This document shows, one piece after another, positions 1-6,396 of a DNA stretch of 64,000 nucleotides. The DNA is from Pseudomonas peradeniyensis. GTDB taxonomy: Bacteria; Pseudomonadota; Gammaproteobacteria; Pseudomonadales; Pseudomonadaceae. The first letter of the stretch is position 1. Each line of letters starts with the position of its first letter. The position numbers were made by a program, and so were the translations under genes. The notes under the pieces were generated by a model. The model made no database searches. It saw only the letters and a list, made by a program, of their open reading frames with translations, and was not told where the DNA came from. The stretch spans positions 1,045,501 to 1,109,500 of the forward strand of contig NZ_JABWRJ020000003.1 in assembly GCF_014268935.2 (NCBI RefSeq). Direction: 5' to 3'.

Positions 1-1
1 G

Positions 2-1090
2 CTGCTCAGCCTGGGCGCGCAGGCGGCCCCGGCGGATTTCGTCAGTTTTGACCGTGAGCTGTGGCCCGAGCAGCTGGACAGCCCGACGCTGTTCGACGTG
101 GCGTCGCGGGCGGAGATCCTGTCGTTCGCCCGGGTGTTGCACGAAAGCGAGATGCTCGACGAGCAGGCGCTCAAGGCCCGGTTGGGCCTGCGCCAGATCA
201 ACCTGACCGTCGTGCGGGCCGTACGGGCACGTCTGTGGCAGCGCCTGTGGACAAGTTATCAACAGGCGCAGAAGAGTTGCGAGCAGGATGCCTCGTTCTG
301 CTACCCGGTCGAGTCCATGGCCGATCTGCGCACGCAGTCCGCCGTTTTCGCCGAGGATGTCGGCACGTTCTATACCGGATGGGTCGAGCCCAGTCACCAG
401 TTCCACACTCGATACCTGGATGAGCAGTTGCGCAAGGCCGCGCTGTTCCCGCAGACCACCAGCGAGGTGGCCAAGCTGTCCGGTCGCGAGCGCAATGGCG
501 AGGAGCTCAACGACCGGATGTTCCTCCTGACCTTCGCCGGCGGCCCGGGGCCCCAGGGCGGCAGCACCGATGCGGTGGCCGACTACCTGCGGCGGCAAAA
601 GCTCGACGGGATTTTCTTCGTGCTCGGCAATCGCCTGCAGCAACGTCGCGACGCCGGCCCGGTGAGCGACCTGTATGCCGGCCAGTGCGTGGGTATCCAG
701 GGTTGGGAGTACCGCTCCCACGCCCAGTGGCAGGACTGGCAGGACTCGCTGCGGCGCAGCCAGGCGCGGGTCCAGGCCGACCTGGCGGAGCAGTATGTGC
801 CGTTGTTTCGTCCGCCCTACGGCCAGCGCCGCGCCGATGGCGAGGCATTCATGGACAGCCAGCAGATGCAGGTTTCGCTGTGGGACATCGATGCCCAGGA
901 TGACGGGCCGCTGACCGCCGAGGCCTCTGCACAGCGGGTGCTGACGCTGATGCTGCTGTGGCGCAAGGGCGTGATCCAGTTCCGCGACAATCAGCCCAAG
1001 ACGCAGCCGGCGCTGGAGTGGTTGTTGCAGCACACGGCCCAGAGTGGGATCGGCTGGGAGAATTGCCGGGAGTATGCTCGGCGGGGGTAG
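2..1090 (+). CDS. Polysaccharide-deacetylase-like secreted protein (5' partial)
   Basis: The reading frame is open at the left edge, so the start lies outside the window. The first visible residues (LLSLGAQAAPADF) look like the end of a signal peptide, so a periplasmic or secreted protein is likely. The NodB-fold layout is recognisable: TFAGGP at 530-547, a short core strand IFFVLG, a second-motif region GWEYRSH, and FRPPYG resembling the R-x-P-Y motif. The first motif is normally TFDDGP, so both metal-site aspartates are replaced here by Ala-Gly. The first histidine of the H-x-x-x-H motif also appears to be Glu. Catalytic deacetylase activity is therefore doubtful, and a binding or structural role is possible. 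The fold call is fairly sure; the function is not. Confidence 0.7.
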   Translation: MLSLGAQAAPADFVSFDRELWPEQLDSPTLFDVASRAEILSFARVLHESEMLDEQALKARLGLRQINLTVVRAVRARLWQRLWTSYQQAQKSCEQDASFCYPVESMADLRTQSAVFAEDVGTFYTGWVEPSHQFHTRYLDEQLRKAALFPQTTSEVAKLSGRERNGEELNDRMFLLTFAGGPGPQGGSTDAVADYLRRQKLDGIFFVLGNRLQQRRDAGPVSDLYAGQCVGIQGWEYRSHAQWQDWQDSLRRSQARVQADLAEQYVPLFRPPYGQRRADGEAFMDSQQMQVSLWDIDAQDDGPLTAEASAQRVLTLMLLWRKGVIQFRDNQPKTQPALEWLLQHTAQSGIGWENCREYARRG

Positions 1091-1146
1091 GTTTGCGAGC
1101 GGTGGGGGCGTTGCGAGGTGTTCGGCGAGATTTCTGCAGCGCCTGG

Positions 1147-1400
1147 GAGATCGAGCGCCGCCCGCGCGGCGCATCGCGGATGAATCCGCTCCTACATTTG
1201 TCGCAACGTACCGAACCTGTCAGGCCATGGTTGTCAGCCTTGGCGCAAGGCTTGAGGCAGGTGGGGCGGCAGCAATGCCCACCGAGAAATTGCGTCGAGC
1301 GCACAAGGCTTACAACCATGGCCTATCAGGCATGGCCACGTTGCAACAAATGTAGGAGCGGATTTATCCGCGATGCGCCGCGCGGGCGGCGCTCGATCTC
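1147..1400. repeat. Long REP palindrome (two REP units in inverted orientation)
   Basis: Positions 1147-1200 and 1347-1400 are inverted copies of a 54-bp unit with one mismatch. The unit carries the core GTAGGAGCGGATTTATCCGC followed by a G+C-rich tail. The inner flanks also pair: CCATGGTTGT near 1227 with ACAACCATGG near 1314, and CGCAACGT near 1202 with ACGTTGCA near 1338. The whole 254 bp could therefore fold as one large hairpin with a central loop. The right unit overlaps the 3' end of the bestrophin gene. Confidence 0.9.
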
Positions 1401-2311
1401 ACGGATGTGGGAGGACTATCGTCGAACACTTCGCGTCCACATTGCGCCTCCCGCTGCATCGACTCCAGGTTACGTTCGATCGTCTCGCAGATCGTGTCCA
1501 TCGGAATCTGGTGCTCGCTGAAGCGGAACGGGCTCTGCAAGTCCGTGCCGATCCGCTCGATGGCCAGCAGCATGAAGCCGACCACCGTCGAAGCTAGCGG
1601 TGTGAACCAGCCCAGCGACTCCACCAGCCCCACCGGCACGATCAGGCAGAACAACGTGATGAACAGCCGCGGGAAGTACACATAAGGGTAGGGCAGCGGC
1701 GTATTGGCAATCCGCTCCATCCCACCCTGGGCGTTGGACATGTCCACCAGGGTCGATTCCAGCCGCGCCAGGCGAATGCTGTCCAGCCGCCCAGCCTGGT
1801 ATTCCTGGGCCAACAACGCCGCCGAGCCGCCGAGGATGTCATTGGCGAAATTGTTCGAACGATTGCGCCGCTCGAACTCCCCGGGCGGTATGAAGGCCAT
1901 CAGCTCATCTGGGCATTTCTCGCCTTTGAGGTGCGCCGCCAGGCAGTTCACGTAGGCGATATGCCGGCGCAGCAAGGTCGCCTTCACCGGGTTCGGCCCG
2001 TCGGCCGGATCGTCGACCAGCGTCAGCACCTGCCGGGCGAAGCTGCGCGAACTGTTCACCAGCGCGCCCCACAGCGTGCGCGCCTCCCACCAGCGGTTGT
2101 AGGCGCTGCTGTTGCGAAAGCTCACCAGCACCACCAGCGCCGAGCCCAGCAAGGTGAGCGGGATCAACGGCAGGCTGAACTTGCTGTTGAAGAACAGCAT
2201 GAAGTCGATGGTGACCAGCACGTCCCAGATCAGCAGCCAGAACAGCGACCAGCCGATGTAGCCGAAGGTCTTGACCACCAGGCGGTATTTGCGGGCGAGG
2301 AGGGCTTTCAC
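1364..2311 (-). CDS. Bestrophin-family (UPF0187) inner-membrane channel protein
   Basis: About 315 residues. Bacterial bestrophins are pentameric membrane ion channels. The family signature RNSSAYNRWWEARTLWG follows the first hydrophobic segments, and two further hydrophobic segments lie near residues 210-255 (LFITLFCLIVPVG, VVGFMLLAIERIG). I chose the GTG start at 2311 (VKALLARKYRLVVK). It is preceded by a GAGG, and the 47 codons upstream of it are low-complexity Pro/Ser-rich sequence not expected in the family. The stop codon and roughly the last 11 codons lie inside a REP unit, so the present C-terminus (SSAARAAHRG) is repeat-derived. The family call is firm; the transported ion is unknown. 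Confidence 0.85.
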   Translation of the reverse strand: MKALLARKYRLVVKTFGYIGWSLFWLLIWDVLVTIDFMLFFNSKFSLPLIPLTLLGSALVVLVSFRNSSAYNRWWEARTLWGALVNSSRSFARQVLTLVDDPADGPNPVKATLLRRHIAYVNCLAAHLKGEKCPDELMAFIPPGEFERRNRSNNFANDILGGSAALLAQEYQAGRLDSIRLARLESTLVDMSNAQGGMERIANTPLPYPYVYFPRLFITLFCLIVPVGLVESLGWFTPLASTVVGFMLLAIERIGTDLQSPFRFSEHQIPMDTICETIERNLESMQREAQCGREVFDDSPPTSVRSSAARAAHRG

Positions 2312-2513
2312 GTGGGGGGAACCTCGATGCGGGGGATGCAGGTTCCGACGCGGGATCGGGGAGCAAGGTTCCTGAGTGGGGTGTTGCAAAAAATTTTCGA
2401 GACTTGGATGACGCGGACTTGGGAAGACTCCCTGTATTGGATCTGGTGCCACTCCTGCATTGTGAAGGCTCGCAAGGTACCCGACACATGGTTGCCTTCA
2501 GTATTGATAGTTA

Positions 2514-2529
2514 GTATCTATTCGGATAC
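2514..2529. promoter_or_regulatory. Possible operator of the downstream toxin-antitoxin pair
   Basis: The short inverted repeat GTATC-TATTCG-GATAC lies 15 bp before the GTG start of the toxin gene, in a local AT-rich patch. Antitoxins of this class usually repress their own operon through such repeats. Only the repeat is seen; binding is inferred. Confidence 0.35.
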
Positions 2530-2544
2530 AGTTCGGAGGGCCTG

Positions 2545-2841
2545 GTGAGCTACGAAGTCGAACAAACGAAAAGCTTTGCCACCTGGTTGGCCAATCTACG
2601 GGACTTGCGTGCGCGAATCGCTATCGCCCGCAGGATTGAACGACTCTCACAGGGTAACCCTGGGGACTTCAAACCCGTTGGTGGTGGTATCAGTGAACTA
2701 CGCATTGATGTATCAGGTGGATACCGCGTCTATTTCACCAGCAGGCAGGGCAGGTTGATTTTGCTTCTGGTGGGTGGAGGCAAGTCCTCGCAGGCGGGTG
2801 ACATCCTCAAGGCAAAGGCACTGGCGAAGGAGCTGAAATGA
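2545..2841 (+). CDS. RelE/ParE-superfamily (HigB-like) addiction-module toxin
   Basis: 98 residues, the normal length for this toxin family, which are mostly ribosome-dependent mRNA endonucleases. The family pattern is clear: an N-terminal helix (FATWLANLRDLRARIAIARRIERL), then GDFKPVGGGISELRIDVSGGYRVYF, then a C-terminal LLLVGGGKSSQAGDI strand. The start is a GTG with a GGAGGG ribosome-binding site at 2535-2540. It overlaps the antitoxin gene by 4 bp, so translation is probably coupled. The toxin-first gene order is typical of HigBA-like modules. The pair sits in an accessory stretch between a REP palindrome and an acetyltransferase. Confidence 0.88.
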   Translation: MSYEVEQTKSFATWLANLRDLRARIAIARRIERLSQGNPGDFKPVGGGISELRIDVSGGYRVYFTSRQGRLILLLVGGGKSSQAGDILKAKALAKELK

Positions 2842-3134
2842 ACGAGAAACTCGTACCATTTGACATGGCTGATCTGTTGGACAGCGATGCTGCGATCAGT
2901 GAGTACCTGAGCCAAGTGCTTGCGGATGGGGACACTGACGAAATTCTTCGTGCGTTGGGTCATATTGCCAAGGCACGTGGTATGTCACAGATCGCCAAGG
3001 AGACGGGCTTGGGTCGTGAGAGCCTTTACAAGGCGTTCGGTCCTGGAGCCAAACCGAGATTCGATACGGTACTCAAGGTCATTCGCGCATTGGGAATCGA
3101 TTTGCAGGCTCAGCCCCACGTCCTACCGCGTTGA
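2838..3134 (+). CDS. HigA-like antitoxin (putative addiction-module antidote)
   Basis: 98 residues. The N-terminal FDMADLLDSDAAISEYLSQV part matches the toxin-binding region of the 'putative addiction module antidote' family. It is followed by a helix-turn-helix (ARGMSQIAKETGLGRESLYKAF) that should bind the operon's own promoter. The gene starts in the ATGA overlap with the toxin. Its last 12 bases overlap the convergent 3' end of the acetyltransferase gene. Loss of either gene's end would therefore affect the other, and antisense pairing of the two mRNAs is possible. Confidence 0.88.
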   Translation: MNEKLVPFDMADLLDSDAAISEYLSQVLADGDTDEILRALGHIAKARGMSQIAKETGLGRESLYKAFGPGAKPRFDTVLKVIRALGIDLQAQPHVLPR

Positions 3135-3629
3135 GTCGTGAGGCGGCGCCCAGGCTGATGGCAGTTTCATCTGAATCAGCGCCACCCGGGACCCATCCGG
3201 CGCCCGCCGCTCCTCGATCCCGAACGGCACAAAACCGAGCTGTGGATAAAGCAGCAGCCCTGCGGTGTTGTGATTGAAACACGAGACCCAGACCTCCCGC
3301 GCCGCGAAGGCTTGGTGAGCCAAGTCGATCATGCACTGCACCAGATAACGTGCCACGCCCTGACCCCGCGCAGCCGGCGCCACGACCACATTACCCAGCG
3401 CGCAGACACCACCCTGTTCGGCTTTGTAGAAATTGGCGAAGCCAACGATCACCCCGTCAATTTCGACCACCGTTGAGCCGCTGCGCTGGGCAATGGCTTC
3501 GCTCAGTTGTGCGGGTGTGAGCGGGTAGGTGGCTTTGGGGAACATATAGAACAGTTCGTCCGAGCCCTGAGGGAAGCTACAGAGCGTGGCGATGTCGGCA
3601 GGTTGGACAGGGCGATGGCTTAGTGGCAC
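3123..3629 (-). CDS. GNAT-family N-acetyltransferase
   Basis: 168 residues. The acetyl-CoA binding motif is clear: VVVAPAARGQGVARYL around residues 80-96, matching the R/Q-x-x-G-x-A/G pattern. The preceding strand GVIVGFANF and the downstream GFVPFGIEERR follow the usual GNAT order. The start is a GTG at 3629 with only a weak ribosome-binding site. Nothing in the sequence identifies the acceptor substrate. Some GNAT proteins next to toxin-antitoxin genes are toxins themselves, but here it is convergent with an already complete TA pair, so an independent role is more likely. Confidence 0.82.
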   Translation of the reverse strand: MPLSHRPVQPADIATLCSFPQGSDELFYMFPKATYPLTPAQLSEAIAQRSGSTVVEIDGVIVGFANFYKAEQGGVCALGNVVVAPAARGQGVARYLVQCMIDLAHQAFAAREVWVSCFNHNTAGLLLYPQLGFVPFGIEERRAPDGSRVALIQMKLPSAWAPPHDSTR

Positions 3630-3777
3630 GGGGAATGTTCCGATGGGACCAGAAGCTATTTACCCTGTGCGGCCGGTAACGTGAAGTCAATGCTGTGGCT
3701 CTACAGTAAATCGCACTAAGTGTGATTTTCTGTGCAGTCAGGAATGTCGCAAAGGCTTGGCTAGAGGCTAACGCGTA

Positions 3778-3833
3778 GGCGGGCGAGCCCACTCCCATAG
3801 GGCTTTGTCGAGCTTGTGGGAGCGGGCACAGCC
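3778..3833. repeat. Degenerate REP pair
   Basis: GGCGAGCCCACTCCCAT is followed about 15 bp later by GTGGGAGCGGGCACAGCC, forming imperfect inverted arms with the REP core seen elsewhere in the window. It lies between the acetyltransferase gene start and the end of the DUF3077-like gene. Confidence 0.6.
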
Positions 3834-3861
3834 GATTTAGACGGTAGACGTTGGGTCAGGG

Positions 3862-4122
3862 CTATTCAGTCGAGCCCCGTTGGCGACCCAGCTCCACATC
3901 ATCCATCACCGCCTTGGCCATATCGCTCATCAAGTGCGCACCCCAGCCAAGGTTGGCCTCACCATCAGTGGCTGCGAGCAAAGTCATGCGCTTCACGCAG
4001 GCCATGATCGCAGAGGCTTGTTCCATGGCTGACTTTCCGTCCTGCCCCGGTTCGACCCGGAACAGTGGTTGCTCTCCATCGCCATAGCCGAATCCGGTCA
4101 CGCCGGCAGTCTTGTCGTTCAT
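3862..4122 (-). CDS. DUF3077-type small protein
   Basis: 86 residues. It resembles the pseudomonad DUF3077 family, with a core of the form LFRVEPGQDGKSAMEQASAIM followed by helices with ML-x-A-x-x-DGEAN. No enzyme motif, membrane segment or signal peptide is visible. A GGGAGAA ribosome-binding site precedes the ATG. It lies 16 bp downstream of the 77-codon gene on the same strand, so the two form an operon. From memory, DUF3077 and DUF6124 proteins often occur as such neighbours in Pseudomonas. Function is unknown. Confidence 0.7.
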   Translation of the reverse strand: MNDKTAGVTGFGYGDGEQPLFRVEPGQDGKSAMEQASAIMACVKRMTLLAATDGEANLGWGAHLMSDMAKAVMDDVELGRQRGSTE

Positions 4123-4138
4123 TGTGTTTTCTCCCTGT

Positions 4139-4372
4139 TCAGTGCTTGATCTGCAGCTTGCTCAGTGCCAGCTCCACCAGCCCGCGTGCGGCCTCGATTT
4201 CGTGCATCGTTGCCATGGACATACCGCGCGCTGTGCTGGTGACCTGGGTGAGGGCGTTCTGGTGGGTGATGGAGAGGGCGCAGAACAGACGTTCCGAGAT
4301 CTGGATGAGCAGGTCTTCGAGCGAGTGTGCTGTTTCGGGAGAAAGCGGTGGATCGGGGACAATCTTCAACAT
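4139..4372 (-). CDS. DUF6124-type small protein
   Basis: 77 residues. The PDPPLSPETAHSLEDLLIQISERL segment matches what I recall of the DUF6124 family in Pseudomonas. The rest is predicted helical, with no catalytic motif. A TAAGGA ribosome-binding site precedes the ATG. It is the first gene of a two-gene operon with the DUF3077-type gene. Its mRNA probably carries the strongly structured leader at about 4422-4525. Family naming is from memory; function is unknown. Confidence 0.65.
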   Translation of the reverse strand: MLKIVPDPPLSPETAHSLEDLLIQISERLFCALSITHQNALTQVTSTARGMSMATMHEIEAARGLVELALSKLQIKH

Positions 4373-4421
4373 GGTGTGATCCTTACTGAAGGGCCGTCAC
4401 CATTGCTGTCAAACAAGAGGG

Positions 4422-4525
4422 TGGCAGCGGTACGTGGGTTGACAGACCGGTCAGTAAGGAAACCCGGCGCACCCGAAGGTGCCCCACGTACAGCCGCCAT
4501 AGGTGGCAAAGCTGTGCGAGTTAAT
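4422..4525 (-). promoter_or_regulatory. Candidate structured leader or operator of the DUF6124/DUF3077 operon
   Basis: Three nested elements are visible. Inverted arms GGTACGTGGG (4429-4438) and CCCCACGTAC (4482-4491), extended by GGCAGC / GCCGCC, enclose about 43 bp. Inside lies a small hairpin, GCACC-CGAA-GGTGC, and the 8-bp palindrome GACCGGTC. Beyond the arm, GCCGCC-ATA-GGTGGC forms another hairpin, itself flanked by ACAG / CTGT. The block lies 50-150 bp upstream of the 77-codon gene, and on that strand it could be a structured 5' leader RNA. The function is inferred; only the pairing is seen. Confidence 0.45.
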
Positions 4526-4763
4526 TACTGGAGCGGCCTGTCAAAGCCGGTCGCTGATTTGGCAGCGACGGGTCGAGACTAGAGGCCGATCCAGACCATC
4601 GCAATGGCTTGAAAGGGGTTGGGAGTATGTTTGGGAAATGGACTACAGGGAATGGGGAAAGTCTTAAAGGACTGGGCGTGAAACGAGCCTGAAGTCGTAG
4701 CATTTGCCAGGGGCGCAGGTAGGAGCGGTACAAGACCGCTCCTTGAGGAGCGAGTAAGTCGAG
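4526..4763. other. Non-coding stretch with one hairpin
   Basis: No convincing gene. The only clear structure is the perfect hairpin AGGAGCGGT-ACAAG-ACCGCTCCT at 4721-4743. It lies just downstream of the Cys-rich gene on the minus strand and could act as a weak terminator or REP remnant, but it lacks a T run. Confidence 0.5.
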
Positions 4764-4982
4764 CTAGCTGGTGTGGCAAGGATTACAGCAATAGTAACAA
4801 CCATTAATCCTTAGGGTGGGGTTCGCAACTCGAGCGGTATTGACAGCACCGGTACACGATAGGTGGTTCCCGAGAGGTACCTGATTTTCCGGCTGCGGCA
4901 TATAGCGGCAGCCAATCGTAGTGTTGTGCACTTCGTAGTCGCCGTTCGCTTGAACGTTTCTGTTAACGATAAATGATTGCAT
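4764..4982 (-). CDS. Small Cys-rich conserved hypothetical protein
   Basis: 72 residues. The N-terminal FIVNRNVQANGDYEVHN, the middle CRYMPQPENQVPLGNH and the C-terminal NGCYYCCNPCHTS recall a small family seen in pseudomonads and other Proteobacteria. The C-x-x-C-C-x-x-C arrangement plus the upstream Cys and His could bind a metal; that is inference. An AAGGA ribosome-binding site lies at the proper distance before the ATG at 4982. The gene stands alone between non-coding stretches in the accessory region. The process it serves is unknown. Confidence 0.6.
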   Translation of the reverse strand: MQSFIVNRNVQANGDYEVHNTTIGCRYMPQPENQVPLGNHLSCTGAVNTARVANPTLRINGCYYCCNPCHTS

Positions 4983-5279
4983 GTGCTAGTCCTTGCTTCC
5001 GTGTGTCGGATCGGTAATGACTTAACATCTATGCGCGGGTGATATGCTTTTTGGCTGCGAAATCACCAAGCATCGAGGAGGTTAGCTTGATGATGGCAAA
5101 AAGCAATCGAAGGGGAGCGCCAGTCATCCTGTGATTGCTTGAGGGGTGCGGGATCGGAACGCACACCGTCTTGACCTGTTGAAGCTGAATCAGATGTTTA
5201 TTGGTCGAAAGTGTTGGATATGAACTGGTGGAGGTTGCACCGTTGTCGTGTCGTTCGCTTACGGTCTACCGCGCAAAAA
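4983..5279. other. Mostly non-coding stretch with a tiny ORF
   Basis: No gene of normal size. It carries a 14-codon ORF with a strong ribosome-binding site at 5090-5134 and the inverted repeat AAGCAATC / GATTGCTT (5101-5108 and 5133-5140), which spans that ORF's stop codon. The rest shows no clear signal. Confidence 0.5.
5090..5134 (+). CDS. Tiny ORF or truncated gene start (14 codons)
   Basis: MMAKSNRRGAPVIL, preceded by GAGGAGG at 5075-5081 with 8-bp spacing, an excellent ribosome-binding site for so short a frame. It may be the surviving start of a gene whose body was lost, a leader peptide, or chance. The stop codon lies in an 8-bp inverted repeat. I do not recognise the sequence. Confidence 0.3.
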   Translation: MMAKSNRRGAPVIL

Positions 5280-5853
5280 ACCTTCCAGCAGATCCTGCCG
5301 CCCGGGCTGAACCTGCCCCGGGGAGCGAAAGGGGACCAGTCTGACAGCACAATGAGGCCTGTCAGCAGCGAACGGATGCTGACTGGCCAACCGCGAGCAG
5401 CTCCAGAGCCACATCAGGAACGTGGACGACCACTCGACCGAGACAGTGGGCAGGGTGAAGAAGGTCAAGGCGTTGGGCGCGCTTAAGCTGCTGTCCGGCG
5501 GATATGCGAGCCTGGCCGCAGTCGATGACCTACATCAGGCCACCGGGCGCGACCTCATCCAGGTAAGTGGGGCAGAAGCTCAACGCGACGGTGAGCTGCG
5601 GTGTCCAGGAGCGCATCGAGGGATTGCGGAAAAGCGTGGCGGGCGTCAGTCAGCGCCTGCAGGCGCCGAAGACGTTGCTGGGTTCGGAAGGGGTGAACGT
5701 GCTGCAGGTGCTGTGTGACCTGCTCGACCTGGTCCAAGAGATGAACACCCAGCTGGTTGAGCACGTTCATGGACCGACGCCGCTGCCGAGCAATGCCGTT
5801 GCGTTTGGTATTGCGGCAGCTTCACCACTTACCATGGGTACGAAGCTGAAGTT
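5280..5853 (+). pseudogene. Frameshifted relic of a phage-tail-associated gene (assignment tentative)
   Basis: One protein is spread over three frames. A first piece reads ILPPGLNLPRGAKGDQSD (about 5294-5348). A short piece QQRTDAD follows near 5363-5382. Then comes LANREQLQSHIR...VDDHSTETVGRVKKVKALGALK up to about 5565, and finally GQKLNATVSCGVQERIEGLR...LDLVQEMNTQL to about 5850. The joins are explained by a lost base near 5384 (GCTGACTGGCC where GCTGACCTGGCC would read through) and an extra G in GGGG near 5566, plus a third break near 5348. I associate such a protein with prophage or tailocin tail loci of pseudomonads, from memory only. Decay is certain; identity is not. Confidence 0.6.
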
Positions 5854-5873
5854 AAAAAAACGCCAATTTGGCG
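5854..5873 (-). terminator. Intrinsic terminator of the amber-interrupted gene
   Basis: On the minus strand, CGCC-AAATT-GGCG is followed by seven T residues (5854-5860). It lies 34 bp after the stop of the minus-strand gene at 5907-6239, which supports that frame as a real former gene. Confidence 0.6.
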
Positions 5874-5906
5874 GCTTTGTCGGTCTGCGGTGAAGACGAA
5901 GTATTG

Positions 5907-6239
5907 CTACTCTTCAAGGTTTGTGAGCTCACAAATATCCCTGATAGTAGATGCAAATTCTTTAGCAAAGAGCAAGACTGCGTGACGTGTTTCGATGAAA
6001 TAGATTTCGTATGTCTCGCCGAGTGTCACGAATGCGATGGCGGCCGGGGGTTTTTCTTGGTGCTGGTTTATATGTATCTCAAGTTCTGCTAGATGCTCCC
6101 GCCCAATGTGAATGGCAGGGTGGTAGTTGAGTGAAATTAAGACGTCCTCAATGTGATTTTTGCCAGACTATTTAAGAAAGTTGTACGATATTTCTGGCAG
6201 GACTTCGGTGATCACTCCTGAGTTCTTAACGTATAGCAT
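5907..6239 (-). pseudogene. Unknown small gene interrupted by a single in-frame TAG
   Basis: Read from the ATG at 6239, the frame runs 110 codons to a TAG at 5907 and is broken only by TAG at codon 24 (6168-6170). The protein before the break is MLYVKNSGVITEVLPEISYN; after it comes HIEDVLISLNYHPAIHIG and, further on, FVTLGETYEIYFIETRHAVL. The ATG has a GGTAGGA ribosome-binding site and the gene ends in a terminator, so it looks like a genuine gene recently inactivated, for example by CAG to TAG. Size and position next to a phage relic would suit an immunity or orphan accessory protein, but I recognise no family. Opposite-strand ORFs across it are shadows. Confidence 0.6.
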
Positions 6240-6396
6240 TGTTTTCCTACCTCTCCCATCAGCGAAGTCATTTTCATGTTAGCTCTGTCAGCCAGTCAGA
6301 TGAGGTTTTCTACAAATACCCTTATGGTTAAGAGAAAGCAGTCAGTATGGGGGTGATCTAGCCGATATGTTCATCGAATAATAAGTTAAGCCCATA
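6240..6396. other. AT-rich spacer
   Basis: 157 bp between the amber-interrupted gene and the end of the HEPN gene. It probably holds the promoter of the former. No T-run terminator is obvious for the HEPN operon, and no gene is seen. Confidence 0.4.

Noticed and set aside
5868..6092. 74-codon plus-strand frame in the AT-rich patch
   Set aside because: It is antisense to the better-supported minus-strand frame that has a start, ribosome-binding site and terminator.
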